From assembly GCA_910822075.1 (NCBI GenBank), contig CAJVGC010000590.1, forward strand, positions 43,305,871-43,369,870: 64,000 nt of DNA, read 5' to 3'. A program made the translations under genes and the position numbers. Positions 35,111-45,394 of the stretch are shown in pieces (position 1 is the first letter of the stretch; every line of letters begins with the position of its first letter). The stretch is from Senecio squalidus (Eukaryota > Streptophyta > Magnoliopsida > Asterales > Asteraceae). The notes beneath the pieces were generated by a model. The model did not search any database, was not told the DNA's origin, and saw nothing but the letters and a program-made list of their open reading frames with translations.

Positions 35111-35829
35111 TACCACGCCAACTAGTAATAGTAATACTAGTTTTCACATTAAGTAACAACTAATAAACACAATTTTAATTCCATATATTATATTATGGGT
35201 TTTGGTATATGATAACCAGTAAATATCGGTTATCAGACATTTATTATCATTAGCAAGTAACTGTTGTTAAAATTCTTTTCGGGGCAATGATTAATCTTGG
35301 TCTAATTAAATAAAATGTATGAATTTATATATTTTATATTTATATATAATACATTTCATAATTTGTGATTACCCAGTGACAATTAATTAAAAAAAAGGTT
35401 TTTCATTGTTCGCTCGTTGTGATGGAAAATAAAATAATTTAATTTCTTTTCATTTTTGCATTAATCTCTAAAAAGTAAAATATTATAGTTATATTTGTTA
35501 GTTCTCACAAACAATACTATAAATAAAAATTATAAATACAATATTTATGTAAATAGTAGTAATAATTAATTATAGTAATAATATATAGGAAATAATTTTA
35601 ATAAAAGATATTAAGGGTTAAAATGTTTAGTGACAAAGTTAAGAGTTAAAGAAATAAGAAAATATTAATAGAAATTAAATATTAAAAATATAATTAGTAT
35701 TAGTTAAAAGGTTAAATATATATAATAATAACACCTAAATTAAAGTGAAAGAAAAAATAATAAAAATTATGGATAAAAGTTTAAGGGGTTAAAGGACAAA
35801 ATACTTGAAAAGAAATATTGAATTTTCTT
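35111..35829. other. AT-rich intergenic region, nothing recognised
   Basis: Very AT-rich sequence with many ATTAATAATA-like runs, no ORF with known motifs. Confidence 0.5.
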
Positions 35830-35925
35830 GCTGATTAAGACAACTGTAAACACCAATGCATACATATGAATCTATCGATGAATATATAGTTAAAGTGTGG
35901 TCATGAATAGTATATACATATCTAA

Positions 35926-37043
35926 GGCTGAACGGAGTAAGGGAGAACTCACCATGGTGAGTCTCCCACTCACGCGTGAGTGCTATTCCGAAGCCAAAAT
36001 GGTGACAAAGTCACCATGACGTGGCGGTGAGTGGAGGTGAGATTTTTGGTGGAATTGGTGAGAGACTCACCTTGTGGTGAGTCTTAAAGTGGTGGCCCCC
36101 CCTCAAAGATCTGCCGTTGGAATGTTTAAAAAAAAAAAAAAACTTTTTTAAACCCAATTTTTTTACCTATAAATACCCACTATCTCAACCATTTTTAAAC
36201 ACAACATTCTCATTTTATACCAAACTCTCTCAATATATCACTTCACACAATAACTATTTTTTAGAAAATGAATTCGGCTACGATTATGGGCCTTGATTTT
36301 GATGGAGAAGCAGAAGTTACTAGCCGCCGTCGTAAGATAACTATGATTAAACGAGCGATTTCGTTTATTAAAAGAAGACGAATAGCAAACCGACCAACAA
36401 GAAATGTTATAAATCGAGATCGTACTGGTTCTCATCAGCGTTTAGTTAACGCTTTTTTTAGCGATGAACCGATGTATGATCTTGAGAAATTTAGGAAGAC
36501 GTTCCGAATGGGTCGCCCTCTATACAACGAGATAGTTGCTGCTGTAATTGATCACGATCCATAATATGATTCGAAAATTCAAAGGATATGCGATATCTCC
36601 CAGATGGTTCCCGGAAGAAGCACATCAACCGGAAGACCCGTTGCGAAATGAGGAACAAGTGCGAGCTGTTACGCGTTGGATCACCTCATCAGAAGTACAC
36701 TCAAACCTTCGACACGATTTGATCGAACACTTGTCTCTTAATGCTTAGTTTAATCTTTATTTGTAATGTCTTTTTAATATTCGTGTACCATTTTTAACGT
36801 TTGAATAAAAGTTTTAAATTTCGTTTACGTTTTTAACGTTTACGTTTACGTAAATATTAATTTTTTTAGTTTATAAATAATAGTATTTAAATGAAAATGG
36901 TAAGGTGAGTTTGGTAAGGTGAGTTGGCGGTGAGTGCGTGGTGAGTGTTATTTCCTGAGTAAGGTGAGTTTGTTTTCTGGAGAGAGAAAGCTGACGTGGC
37001 ATGGTGAGTTGGTGGTGAGTTTGGCACCTTACTCCCTTTAGCC
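35926..37043 (+). mobile_element. PIF/Harbinger element, internal-deletion derivative (1118 bp)
   Basis: The element begins GGCTGAACGGAGTAAGG and its right end reverse-complements to GGCTAAAGGGAGTAAGG, a 17-bp terminal inverted repeat. TAA flanks both sides (35923-35925 and 37044-37046), the 3-bp target duplication expected for PIF/Harbinger. Subterminal regions repeat GGTGAGT many times on both sides. It carries only the ends of a transposase gene. Confidence 0.92.
36268..36748 (+). pseudogene. Harbinger transposase N- and C-terminus fused by deletion
   Basis: ORF 36268-36564 resembles the start of plant Harbinger-type transposases: basic RRRKITMIKRAISFIKRRR, then LVNAFFSDEPMYDLEKFRKT and FRMGRPLYNEIV. 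A frame change follows. The segment 36548-36748 then resembles the C-terminus: IHNMI, YAISPRWFPE and LRHDLIEHL. The whole DDE nuclease core between these parts is missing, so the product cannot catalyse transposition. Confidence 0.85.
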
Positions 37044-37255
37044 TAAAGACAAGTGTATTTAGTTATTTACTAGTGAATACATATGTATTTACTGGTAAAT
37101 ATATGACTTATGTAATTTTTATGAATCAGTATATACATTGGAGTATATATTCAAACCCATAAAAAAAAATGGTCGTCAAAATTATATCAAATGGATGCTC
37201 GTTGTAAAGATAATTAAATGTTTGTTTGGTATAATTAGTTTTTCTTAAAACTCAG

Positions 37256-37441
37256 TGTTAGAAATTGAATATTCATAACATTTTATTTGTATTTGTTATT
37301 AGGGGCATAATTTGTAATATTTAGAAAATCTTTGTAAAGCCCCCACACTCCTATAAATAGGAGTATAGATGTGTGATTAATGTAACTTTTGGAGCTTATT
37401 GCTATATATACTTTCTCTCTCTATACTGATCAAACCTAACA
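37256..37441 (+). mobile_element. Short 5' LTR (186 bp) of a copia-like element
   Basis: Begins TGTTAGAAATTG and ends ATCAAACCTAACA, with a TGTTAG/CTAACA inverted repeat. It contains a promoter-like CTATAAATAGGAG near 37352. CTCAG lies just upstream, a possible half of the target duplication. The matching 3' LTR was not found downstream. Confidence 0.85.
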
Positions 37442-37443
37442 AT

Positions 37444-37455
37444 TGGTATCAGAGC
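37444..37455 (+). other. Primer-binding site, initiator-Met tRNA type
   Basis: TGGTATCAGAGC lies two bases after the LTR. It is the standard plant retrotransposon PBS complementary to the 3' end of initiator methionine tRNA. Confidence 0.95.
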
Positions 37456-38445
37456 GGGGTGCTCGAAAACAATTCATTAGACTGGATTTTCACATATTCG
37501 ACTCAAAATTCAACTAGTTCGAATAAGATCTCATTCGAACACATTTGATTCGAATAGGAATTCAACCAATTCGAATAGAAATCTAATTCGAATTACATAA
37601 TTCGACTCACTTCATTCCACCAGGTTTTTGTGCCTATTCGACAAGATTTTCACACATTTGAATAGGAATTCAACCAATTCGAATAGGATCTCATTCGAAC
37701 ACATATGATTCGAATAGAAATTCGACGAATTCGAATAGGCTCTCATTCGTACACATGTCATTCGACTCAATTCAACATACACGAATAGGTTGAAAAACAT
37801 GAAATTTTTTCTAAGTGTTGGATAGACTGGAATATCATTGATTCGAATGGAAAAACAAAGGGTTCGAATATTCATTCGAACAAGCATTTTTCAACATAGA
37901 AATTTTTATCCAAATTTTTCTAAGTGTTGATACGAATTTAATTTTCAAAGACACAAATGGGAAAGCATTCAGACAAGTTAAGTGTTTCATTCGAATAGAC
38001 TTTTGGTAATACGAATAGACTTTTTGGTGATACGAACACGGAAAAGTTAAGTTTTCATTCGACCAAGGCATTCGACTAAGTCATTCGAACAAGAAGTCAT
38101 TCGAACACGGAGTCATTCGAACAAGAAGTCATTCGAACAACGGAGAGGTGTTTACAACGAGCACAAAAGATCACGATCAGTTGAAAACGAGGATTTCAAG
38201 AAAGTGAAGTTTTGCGATACCACGTTTTCACATTAGAGACGAAATCGAAAAATTAGAACTTTTCCAAAGAGAGGGAAATTTACTTTTTTTGGCAAATTTT
38301 CGGATACCGGTTAAGCTTACGTGACAGACTTTGACGAGTTTCAAGCATTTGAAAAATACGAGATTTATATTTCCGGAATCGACATTGAAAGCGCATTCAA
38401 CGGTGCTATCTTAAGCGATTTGTTCAACAAATTTCCGAAAAACGG
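37456..38445 (+). repeat. ATTCGAA-rich leader of the outer copia-like element
   Basis: The words ATTCGAA, ATTCGAC and CATTCGAACA recur dozens of times between about 37495 and 38150, ending in four near-tandem copies of AGTCATTCGAACAAGA-type units (38078-38150). From about 38325 an open frame starts (DFDEFQAFEKYEIY) that runs to the insertion point of the inner copia element at 38445. Confidence 0.8.
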
Positions 38446-38912
38446 TGTTAGGTCTCAATTAGATCTCAAACAATGGCTAATCAATCACAAATAAGTATTT
38501 AGACGTTAATTATTATTAATCGATTGATTACTCAGTTTCAACTTTCAAGTATTATTATAGCGGAAATATAATAACGAAACAATGAAAATAACACACAGTT
38601 ATATTTCTTAGAAAGGTACAAGGTTTACAATGTTCAAACTCACTATTTATACACAATAATAGTGAGCTTGATAAGGATGAATCTTAGAAAATCTTCTACA
38701 AAGATAGAAGATTTTATCTAACTGAATTACCTTAAGTTACGCCTTACGTTTTTCATTATGGAGCTGAGTAGTCAGCTCCACAATGCCTTAGTTTATTCTA
38801 GTCACTCAGACTCCGTCACTCAGACTCAGAGTTACTCAGACTCAGATCACTCAGACTAAGACTTTAATAAACAGATTTATTAACTTGGTTTAAATCGTTG
38901 ATTTTCCCAACA
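38446..38912 (-). repeat. 3' LTR of the nested copia element
   Basis: In plus-strand reading it starts TGTTAGGTCTCAATTAG and ends GATTTTCCCAACA. It matches 44935-45394 throughout. It has short repeats of CACTCAGACT near 38810-38860. Confidence 0.95.
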
Positions 38913-38913
38913 A

Positions 38914-38922
38914 TCTCCCCCT
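38914..38922 (-). other. Polypurine tract of the nested copia element
   Basis: On the minus strand GATAGGGGGAGA lies directly inside the 3' LTR, the position where plus-strand DNA synthesis is primed. Confidence 0.85.
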
Positions 38923-39026
38923 ATCTGTTTCAATTAAAGTCTTTTACAAACTATGCACCAAAAATAAACACAAACAAAGATTGTTAACTAAACAGTGTTT
39001 GTGAACAAAAAGATACATCACACAAA

Positions 39027-41582
39027 TTACTTTCTCTTCTTGAAGATTCTCTTCTTCTTCTTCTTCAAGGAAGTCTCCCATGGCACAGGCTGATTCACTT
39101 CGTTTAACCATTTCAACCTTTCTGTCTTCCAAGCAAGTAATCTCTCCATTTCAGTATCAGACTTATGGAAGAGCAGTTGATACTCTTTCTTGATCAGCTC
39201 CACTTTGTCAGCCAAGGTTCCAATTTCTTCAATCCTCCTGAGATTATTGAATAGCCAGCTAATCAGCTTCATTCGAAATGGAAGGCACTGAGCAGACTCA
39301 CATTCACTGAGCAAAGCTATGCAATGGTAAATTGAAGCCATATTTAGTCTGTCTTTGGCTTGGAAGCTTTCCTCTCCCCCACAATCTACATAACACAGGC
39401 ATGCATGCTTCTCAGTCTCTACATAGGTACTGTCTTGAAATATAACATCTCTGGGAACAGGATGCATGTTGCTTGTTTCCAGACCCAAAGATTTAGCCCC
39501 AGCTCTCACCTTGTGCATAGTGCAGAATGCTCTATAATCTTCATCAGGCATCAGATTCAACATATGGGCTACATTGACATTGGAGACAGCCTCTCTTTTT
39601 ATAGCCATTCTGTGATCTATGTTCGTTATTCATGTGCTCAACTTAGCTATCTCTTTCCATTCCTCCAGACCCAGTGTATGTAACCTGGTTAACCCAATTT
39701 TGTAGGATCCTCCTTTGTGATAGCATGTGAGTAGAAGGTCAGATTCACCAGGACTTATGCACTCTAAATTTTGAATTTTGTTCTTGTGCTTCCTTATTGT
39801 GAAATTTGTTTCAATATAGTTAAGCCTGGCTTCTTCTCTGAGAACTTGTTTGGCCATTAATCTATCAGCTTCTACCCTTATTTGTTCTTCTTCAATGGCA
39901 AGATCTTCCTCAGCTTTCATCTCAGCTTCAAGATCCTCAGCTGCTTTTGTTGACTGATCATATGGATTGACATCAAACTTCTCCATGTATAGCCCCTTAA
40001 CATATTCTTTGTATTGCTCCACAGTCATTCCAGAGTTGTGAGCATACCGTTGAAGTTTGGCCAATTTCTCAGCTTCATCCTTTTTCTTCTTAACTTCAGT
40101 CTCAAGCTCAGTCTGTACATTTTGTTCACCCATTTCAACTTCATCTTCAATCTGATCTGGATCATATCCCACTTTGCCTTTTCCCTTTATTTCTTCCTTT
40201 TCAGCTTCATCACTTGATATGTCACTCCAGTCAGTTTCGTAGAACACTTCAGACTGGCCAGTTTTGGTGTTGAATCTGGTAGTCTTGTAGTACCTTTTCT
40301 CCCCCTCTTCCTTCTTCCTTTTCAAACCTTTCTTTGGGATCTCAGACTCATCAGTTGTGGCAACTCTTTTATCCCCCTGAGTCTAAGCACCCTCAGCAAC
40401 CTGTTTCCCTTTTCTTATCATGTTGATCTCAGAAGTCAGCCTCATAACCATTTCTTTCAAATCCTGCATCTCCCCATAACTTTGTTGTTTCATAGCTTTC
40501 AACTCAGTCTGCATTGCACTCAGCTTGTCATCAAACTGAGTTGACATGTCCTTAATGGCTTGTAACAACACATGGACTGTCATAGCAACCTCAAACTGAG
40601 GGATTGGAGTAACCGGTGGAGTGGAACCAGATGGTACAGCTTCACTCCCTCCCTGTGTTTTAGAAGAATGATCATGAGCCATAGAAATGGAAGTCTGTAC
40701 CTCACTCAGTTTGGGGAGCGAGGCATTGACGACTTGTGCATAAGAGTGTAAGAGATTTGGTGGTACCTGTTCGTGAACTAGCCCAGAGCTAGTGAAAATA
40801 GCCGTTGGAACTGGCCTAGAAAGTGAAGGGGGTGGTCCCATACTGAGTACAGGGATATCCAGGAGTGAGATATCTTCTTCAATGCTTGCCACATGTGTCA
40901 GTGTGGCAGCAGTAATGAGGGTCTCCAAGCTGACTACATTAGATAGGCGTTTGGTAGTCTGGGTAGTCAGATTCACCTCCTGCTCTAGCACAGGAAAAGT
41001 GGACTGATCTACAGCACTGGAGGGGAGTTCAGAACTCTCAGCCTCATGGAAAAGTGAGTCCATTAGTGCTTGATTTACTGTAGGGCTTGATGTGAGAGCT
41101 TTTTCAAAGGAACTTGGTGAGTCCCCCAGATTGGTCGCTTGTGTAGCCAGTACATCAAGATGTGGAGTGGACTGCTCAGACTGAGAGGGGATACTCTCAG
41201 ACTGAGGTAAAGAAAGAGAGATATCCATACCTTGGTCAGCTTCGTCTGGCCCAGCCCCACCCATTAAAACCTCAGCATCTGCTGGAGGGATATTACCCTC
41301 AATCTCCCCGTCAATTCGTTCAGCTTGGGCTTCTGAGTCTGAGGAGTCAGACTCAGTCAGTTCTTGATCAATGAATGGATTTTCAATCCATTGAATCATG
41401 ACAGGTGTTAACTCTGCCTCATCCTCGGTGATTTGAATATATGTAAAATTTTTGGAAGTTAGCCTAGGGAGATCACAAGTATAAAATGTTTGCTCAAGCT
41501 GATCATAAACTACTTTTCCCAGGGCTTCCTCAAAGCAGAGTGAAAGAACGCGAATGAAAGGAACATCATTCGGTCGTTTTGA
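39027..41582 (-). pseudogene. Third ORF of the copia element (env-like position), broken
   Basis: Three ORFs, 41399-40383, 40325-39630 and 39608-39027, lie in one frame and are separated only by in-frame stops near 40383 and 39630. The frame continues upstream of 41399 to about 41575 and is out of register with the 41962-41583 piece, so a frameshift lies there. The protein is Ser/Thr/Pro-rich at first, then charged and probably coiled (EKLAKLQRYAHNSGMTVEQY), and ends in a lysine run. It has no recognised enzyme motif. Sirevirus-type copia elements can carry an extra ORF in this place; calling it env-like reflects position only. Confidence 0.6.
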
Positions 41583-41962
41583 TTATAGGGCAAGGGATAG
41601 AATCTCATCGAAATATAATTGTGAAAAAGAGATTCTTCGACCCGTTACCATCGAATGGAACAAGTGAGTTTCAAACTCATTCATCTGATCCAGACTGCCC
41701 GATTTACCCCCCAAACACCTCGTAATCATTGAAAATAAGAACTTCCATTTTCCTTTAAAAAACTTGTATTGAATGACCCCTTGGGTTTCAGGCTGACCAA
41801 TAAGAGGGAATGCCTCAGCTTGAGCTTGCTGTTTGGTCCGTCTGGCCTGAAAACCACCTTCTCCGGCTTCAGCAAGTGTGGGAAGTAATAAAGCGGTCCG
41901 AATGGTTTCTTCAGTAATGGTGATTGTCTCGCGGCCATCATTATATGTGCCAGTAAGGCTGT
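41583..41962 (-). pseudogene. N-terminal part of the copia third ORF, truncated by the gap
   Basis: The reading frame emerges from the N gap and runs to a stop at 41583. It contains TITEETIRTALLLPTLAEAG and QYKFFKGKWKFLFSMITRCL. These resemble predicted proteins near retrotransposons in composites, from memory only. It probably belongs with the ORFs downstream. Confidence 0.5.
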
Positions 41963-42062
41963 NNNNNNNNNNNNNNNNNNNNNNNNNNNNNNNNNNNNNN
42001 NNNNNNNNNNNNNNNNNNNNNNNNNNNNNNNNNNNNNNNNNNNNNNNNNNNNNNNNNNNNNN
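41963..42062. other. Assembly gap (100 N) inside the copia element
   Basis: Exactly 100 N between protease and the third ORF. The pol genes integrase, reverse transcriptase and RNase H are absent from the visible sequence and would belong here. Confidence 1.
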
Positions 42063-42063
42063 A

Positions 42064-42308
42064 TGATCCTCATCAGTTATTTGACTCACACTGAGTAAGT
42101 TATGTTGTAATCCTTCCACATATGCTACTCTCTTAAAAGTGACAGCTCCAGCATGAATCTTTCCATATCCACGTGTCATTGATACCCCGTTGTCTCCATA
42201 TCTCACTTGAGGCCCATCTTCTTCTTTATAGTCTTGTAGAAAAGACTTCATTCCAGTCATGTGTCTTGACGCTCCACTATCTAGATACCATTTTGTAGAG
42301 TCTTGCAC
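42064..42308 (-). pseudogene. Copia aspartic protease fragment
   Basis: WYLDSGASRHMTG is the active-site motif of plant copia proteases. Downstream are the usual GYGKIHAGAV-type and YVEGLQHNLLSVSQI segments, which lead into integrase in intact elements. Here the frame runs into the gap. Confidence 0.92.
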
Positions 42309-42346
42309 ATGAGATAGAAGATGTTAGTTCCTTTTGGGTACCCACT

Positions 42347-44840
42347 TTAGAGTGGATCCATGAACGGAGTAGGTTTAAGTTCAGGTTCAATCTTGCAGTC
42401 AGTTTTGGGACTGGTATAATTCCATTTGTTTATTTCCTTCATGCAGTTAACAGAATAGTGCCCTATTACACCACAGTATTTACATGGGATATCTTTGAGA
42501 CTGAATCGAGATGGGACTGACTTAGTTTTAATGGATTGCACAGATGTGGTCTTTAATGTAGAACTGTTTCTTTGTTTTTTAGGAGAAACCGACTTTGATG
42601 AAACTGACCTGGACTTTGATGAAACTGACTTATGTGAGGCTGACCACTGTTTTTGTGAGACTGACTTTTGAACAATATTTTTCTGTGGTCTAGAGTGAGT
42701 CAGGTGTTTACAAAACACAACTTCATGCCCTTTTTCACCACAATTGTAGCAAATTCTCTTAGGAGGAGTTTTGGGCCTAACTTGATTTGGTGATTTGTTC
42801 CTGACTAGAGTTTTGACTATATTGGTCAGTTCCAACAATTGATTTCCCAGTTTATCAATAGTTTTTGTTTCATGACTTTTATTCAGATTCTTGGGACTGA
42901 CTGGGTGTTGAATCTGAGATTTACTCACAGCCTTGGGCAATCTATTAGTTAGATGCACAGAAGCTTTTTCAGTTTGGTTTGTTCAGTTTCAGACAAATTA
43001 ACACAATCATACTGAGAAGAAGATGAAGAATCACTTTTATTAGAAACTTTCGAAATTACAGGTTTTACAAAAGCATTTGACATCATTATTTTTTCTCCTT
43101 TCAAGTAAGTGAAAGTGTTTGGAAGAATTTCTGGTTTGAAAATAATTTTTTCTCTTTCAGCTTTTTCAGCTTCTTCTTCTTCTTCAGTCATATACTTCTT
43201 CAAACTGAATCCCCCCCCCAACACTGCTTGAACTTGTTTGGGTACCTGTCTGCTCAAACAATCTTCATTTTGTAAGGATGATATGCACCATGATTTGCAA
43301 ATTCTTTTATAATGCTCAGTTTCTTCTTTAAGTCTATGGTTTTCTTTTGCAAGATCACTATAAGCTTCAGTCTGAGCATTTAAAAGTACTTTATAGCTTT
43401 CTAGTTCAACTATTTTATCATCTTTAATTTTCAAATTATTTTCAAGATCTTTGAATTTTTGTTTGAGTTCAGCTTGTTCTTCTAAAGTGGTGGTCAAGTC
43501 AACAAAAATATACTCAAACATTTGAAGTTTTTGTTCATTTGTGTAAGAGTTGAAATTGTGTACCTTATAAAGCTTTGACTTGTTCCAGTCTGAGTTACAA
43601 CTCAGTCTCTCACCTTCCTTCAGATCCTTTTCAAACTGAGATGCAGATTTCTCAGCTTCAGTCACCTCTTCTGTAAGTGCCATTAAACATTTATCCACCA
43701 CTTCTTCATCTTCATCAGATGATAGTTCCTCATCTAGCCATTCTTCAGCAAAGAATGCCTTTTGCTCAGTTTGAGGCTTCTGTGTGTTTGAACTGTTGCC
43801 TTTCTTGTATTTAAGATACTTCTGTCGATATCTTTGGGCCCTCTCAGCAACTTCGTCCATGTGTTCAGTCTGAGCATTCTTTACTTTACAGTCAGCAGCC
43901 ATGTGACCATATTCGTTTCATTTAAATCATTTCACCTTTTTCAGATCAAAAGGTTTCTTTCCTTTGTAGCCTGTCTTCTGTTCAAGCTTCATAGTTAGTA
44001 GAGCAAGCTGACTTTTCAATTTCTTGACCTCAGTTTCATCATCTGATTCTGAGTCTGAGTGGGACTCAGATTCAGATGAGTCAGCTTTAGAATAAATTTC
44101 TTTATTCCTTCTACTGGTTGCAACTAATGCAACTTTAGGATCCCTTGCAGTTCGTCTATTGTTAATCTTTTTCCTTTCTTGAGATTACTCAAAATTTAAC
44201 AATAAACCAAAGAGTCCTGGCAACTTGTAGGTGGACAGTTTCTCGCTAACTACAAGAGATGTAATGACAGATTCAAATTTGTTAGGTAAGATGTCAACAA
44301 ATTTCTTACAGATTTCATCATCTTCCTTTGTCACTCCTAGAGCTGACATATCATTCAGCATAATTTGAAAACGTGTGTGAACGTCAGCCAAAGTCTCCTT
44401 TTCTTTCATATAGAAATTTTCATAATTTCTAATGAGGCTGTTTAATCGTTGCTCTTTCACCACTGGAACACCTTCATAAGACACAATTAAAGTGTCCCAT
44501 AGTTCTTTTGCAGTTTTGCATCCAACTATTTTTGAAAAGATTTGTTCAGACACTGCATTTCCTAAAATGCTTCTGGCTTTAGGATCAAGATTGTACAACA
44601 ACTTGTCTTGATCTGTCCATTGAGATTTTGGTGGTTTGAACCCATCTAGCACGTTGAACTACTTTATCACCTTCCTTTACTTCATCAATGTGCTTTCCAA
44701 GGATTATGGGTCCTTCAGTTATTATTCTTATCATTTCTTCATGAATTCCTGAGAGATGCCACTCAACTTTAAGCTTCCAATGGGCAAAATTGTGACCATT
44801 GAAAACAGGAAATTTCTTTACCAGCCATTGCAGGTGAGTT
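42347..44840 (-). pseudogene. Copia Gag, frameshifted
   Basis: Starting near 44840 the minus strand reads PVFNGHNFAHWKLKVEW, the N-terminal Gag motif. A frame change follows, then ORF 44652-44185 with the UBN2-type Gag core (AKELWDTLIVSYEG, RFQIMLNDMSALG). ORF 43902-42949 has MAADCKVKN, a long coiled-coil segment and acidic stretches. ORF 42958-42347 has zinc knuckles CYNCGEKGHEVVFC and CKYCGVIGHYSVNC. A degenerate stretch lies at 44184-43903. The frame changes at about 44655, 44185 and 42955 argue that this copy cannot make intact Gag. Confidence 0.85.
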
Positions 44841-44920
44841 TAAAGATGATGACATTGTTTTGAGATTTTAAGTATTGATCGTTTAAGATTTATAAATTTA
44901 TTAAAATTTAAATCTTATTT

Positions 44921-44932
44921 GCTCTGATACCA
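44921..44932 (-). other. Primer-binding site of the nested copia element
   Basis: The minus strand reads TGGTATCAGAGC two bases inside the 5' LTR (44935-45394), complementary to initiator Met-tRNA. Confidence 0.95.
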
Positions 44933-44934
44933 GT

Positions 44935-45394
44935 TGTTAGGTCTCAATTAGATCTTAAACAATGGCTAATCAATCACAAATAAGTATTTAGACGTTAATT
45001 ATTATTAATCGATTGATTACTCAGTTTCAAGTATTATTATAGCGGAAATATAATAATGAAACATTGAAAATAACACACAGTTATATTTCTTATAAATGTA
45101 CAAGGTTTACAATGTTCAAACTCACTATTTATACACAATAATAGTGAGCTTGATAAGGATGAATCTTAGAAAATCTTCTACAAAGATGGAAGATTTTATC
45201 TAACTGAATTACCTTAAGTTACGCCTTACGTTTTTCATTATGGAGCTGAGTAGTCAGCTCCACAATGCCTTAGTTTATTCTAGTCACTCAGACTCAGCCA
45301 CTCAGACTCAGAGTTACTCAGACTCATATCACTCAGACTAAGACTTTAATAAACAGATTTATTAACTTGGGTTAAATCGTTGATTTTCCCAACA
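44935..45394 (-). repeat. 5' LTR of the nested copia element
   Basis: Matches 38446-38912, lacking 7 bases (CTTTCAA, one of two near-repeats) relative to it. The target duplication AACGG follows at 45395-45399. Confidence 0.95.

Larger units (their letters stand above)
35830..37255 (-). mobile_element. Family A MITE remnant, split by a PIF/Harbinger insertion
   Basis: The right part (37044-37255) reads, on the minus strand, like family A: AACGAGC, GACGACC and GGGTTT words in the same order as 12270-12365. The left part (about 35830-35922) has the CACACTT/GAATACAT-type words. The Harbinger element sits between the two parts and a copia LTR begins immediately after the right part at 37256. Confidence 0.5.
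38446..45394 (-). mobile_element. Nested Ty1/copia element, 6949 bp, minus orientation, TSD AACGG
   Basis: Two LTRs (38446-38912 and 44935-45394) bound the element. AACGG precedes the left LTR (38441-38445) and follows the right one (45395-45399), a 5-bp target duplication. On the minus strand the order is PBS, gag, protease, a 100-N gap, a long third ORF and the polypurine tract. Integrase and reverse transcriptase are not visible; in a Sirevirus-like element they would lie at the gap. The LTRs differ at roughly ten positions plus one 7-bp indel by eye, so insertion is fairly recent. Confidence 0.93.
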
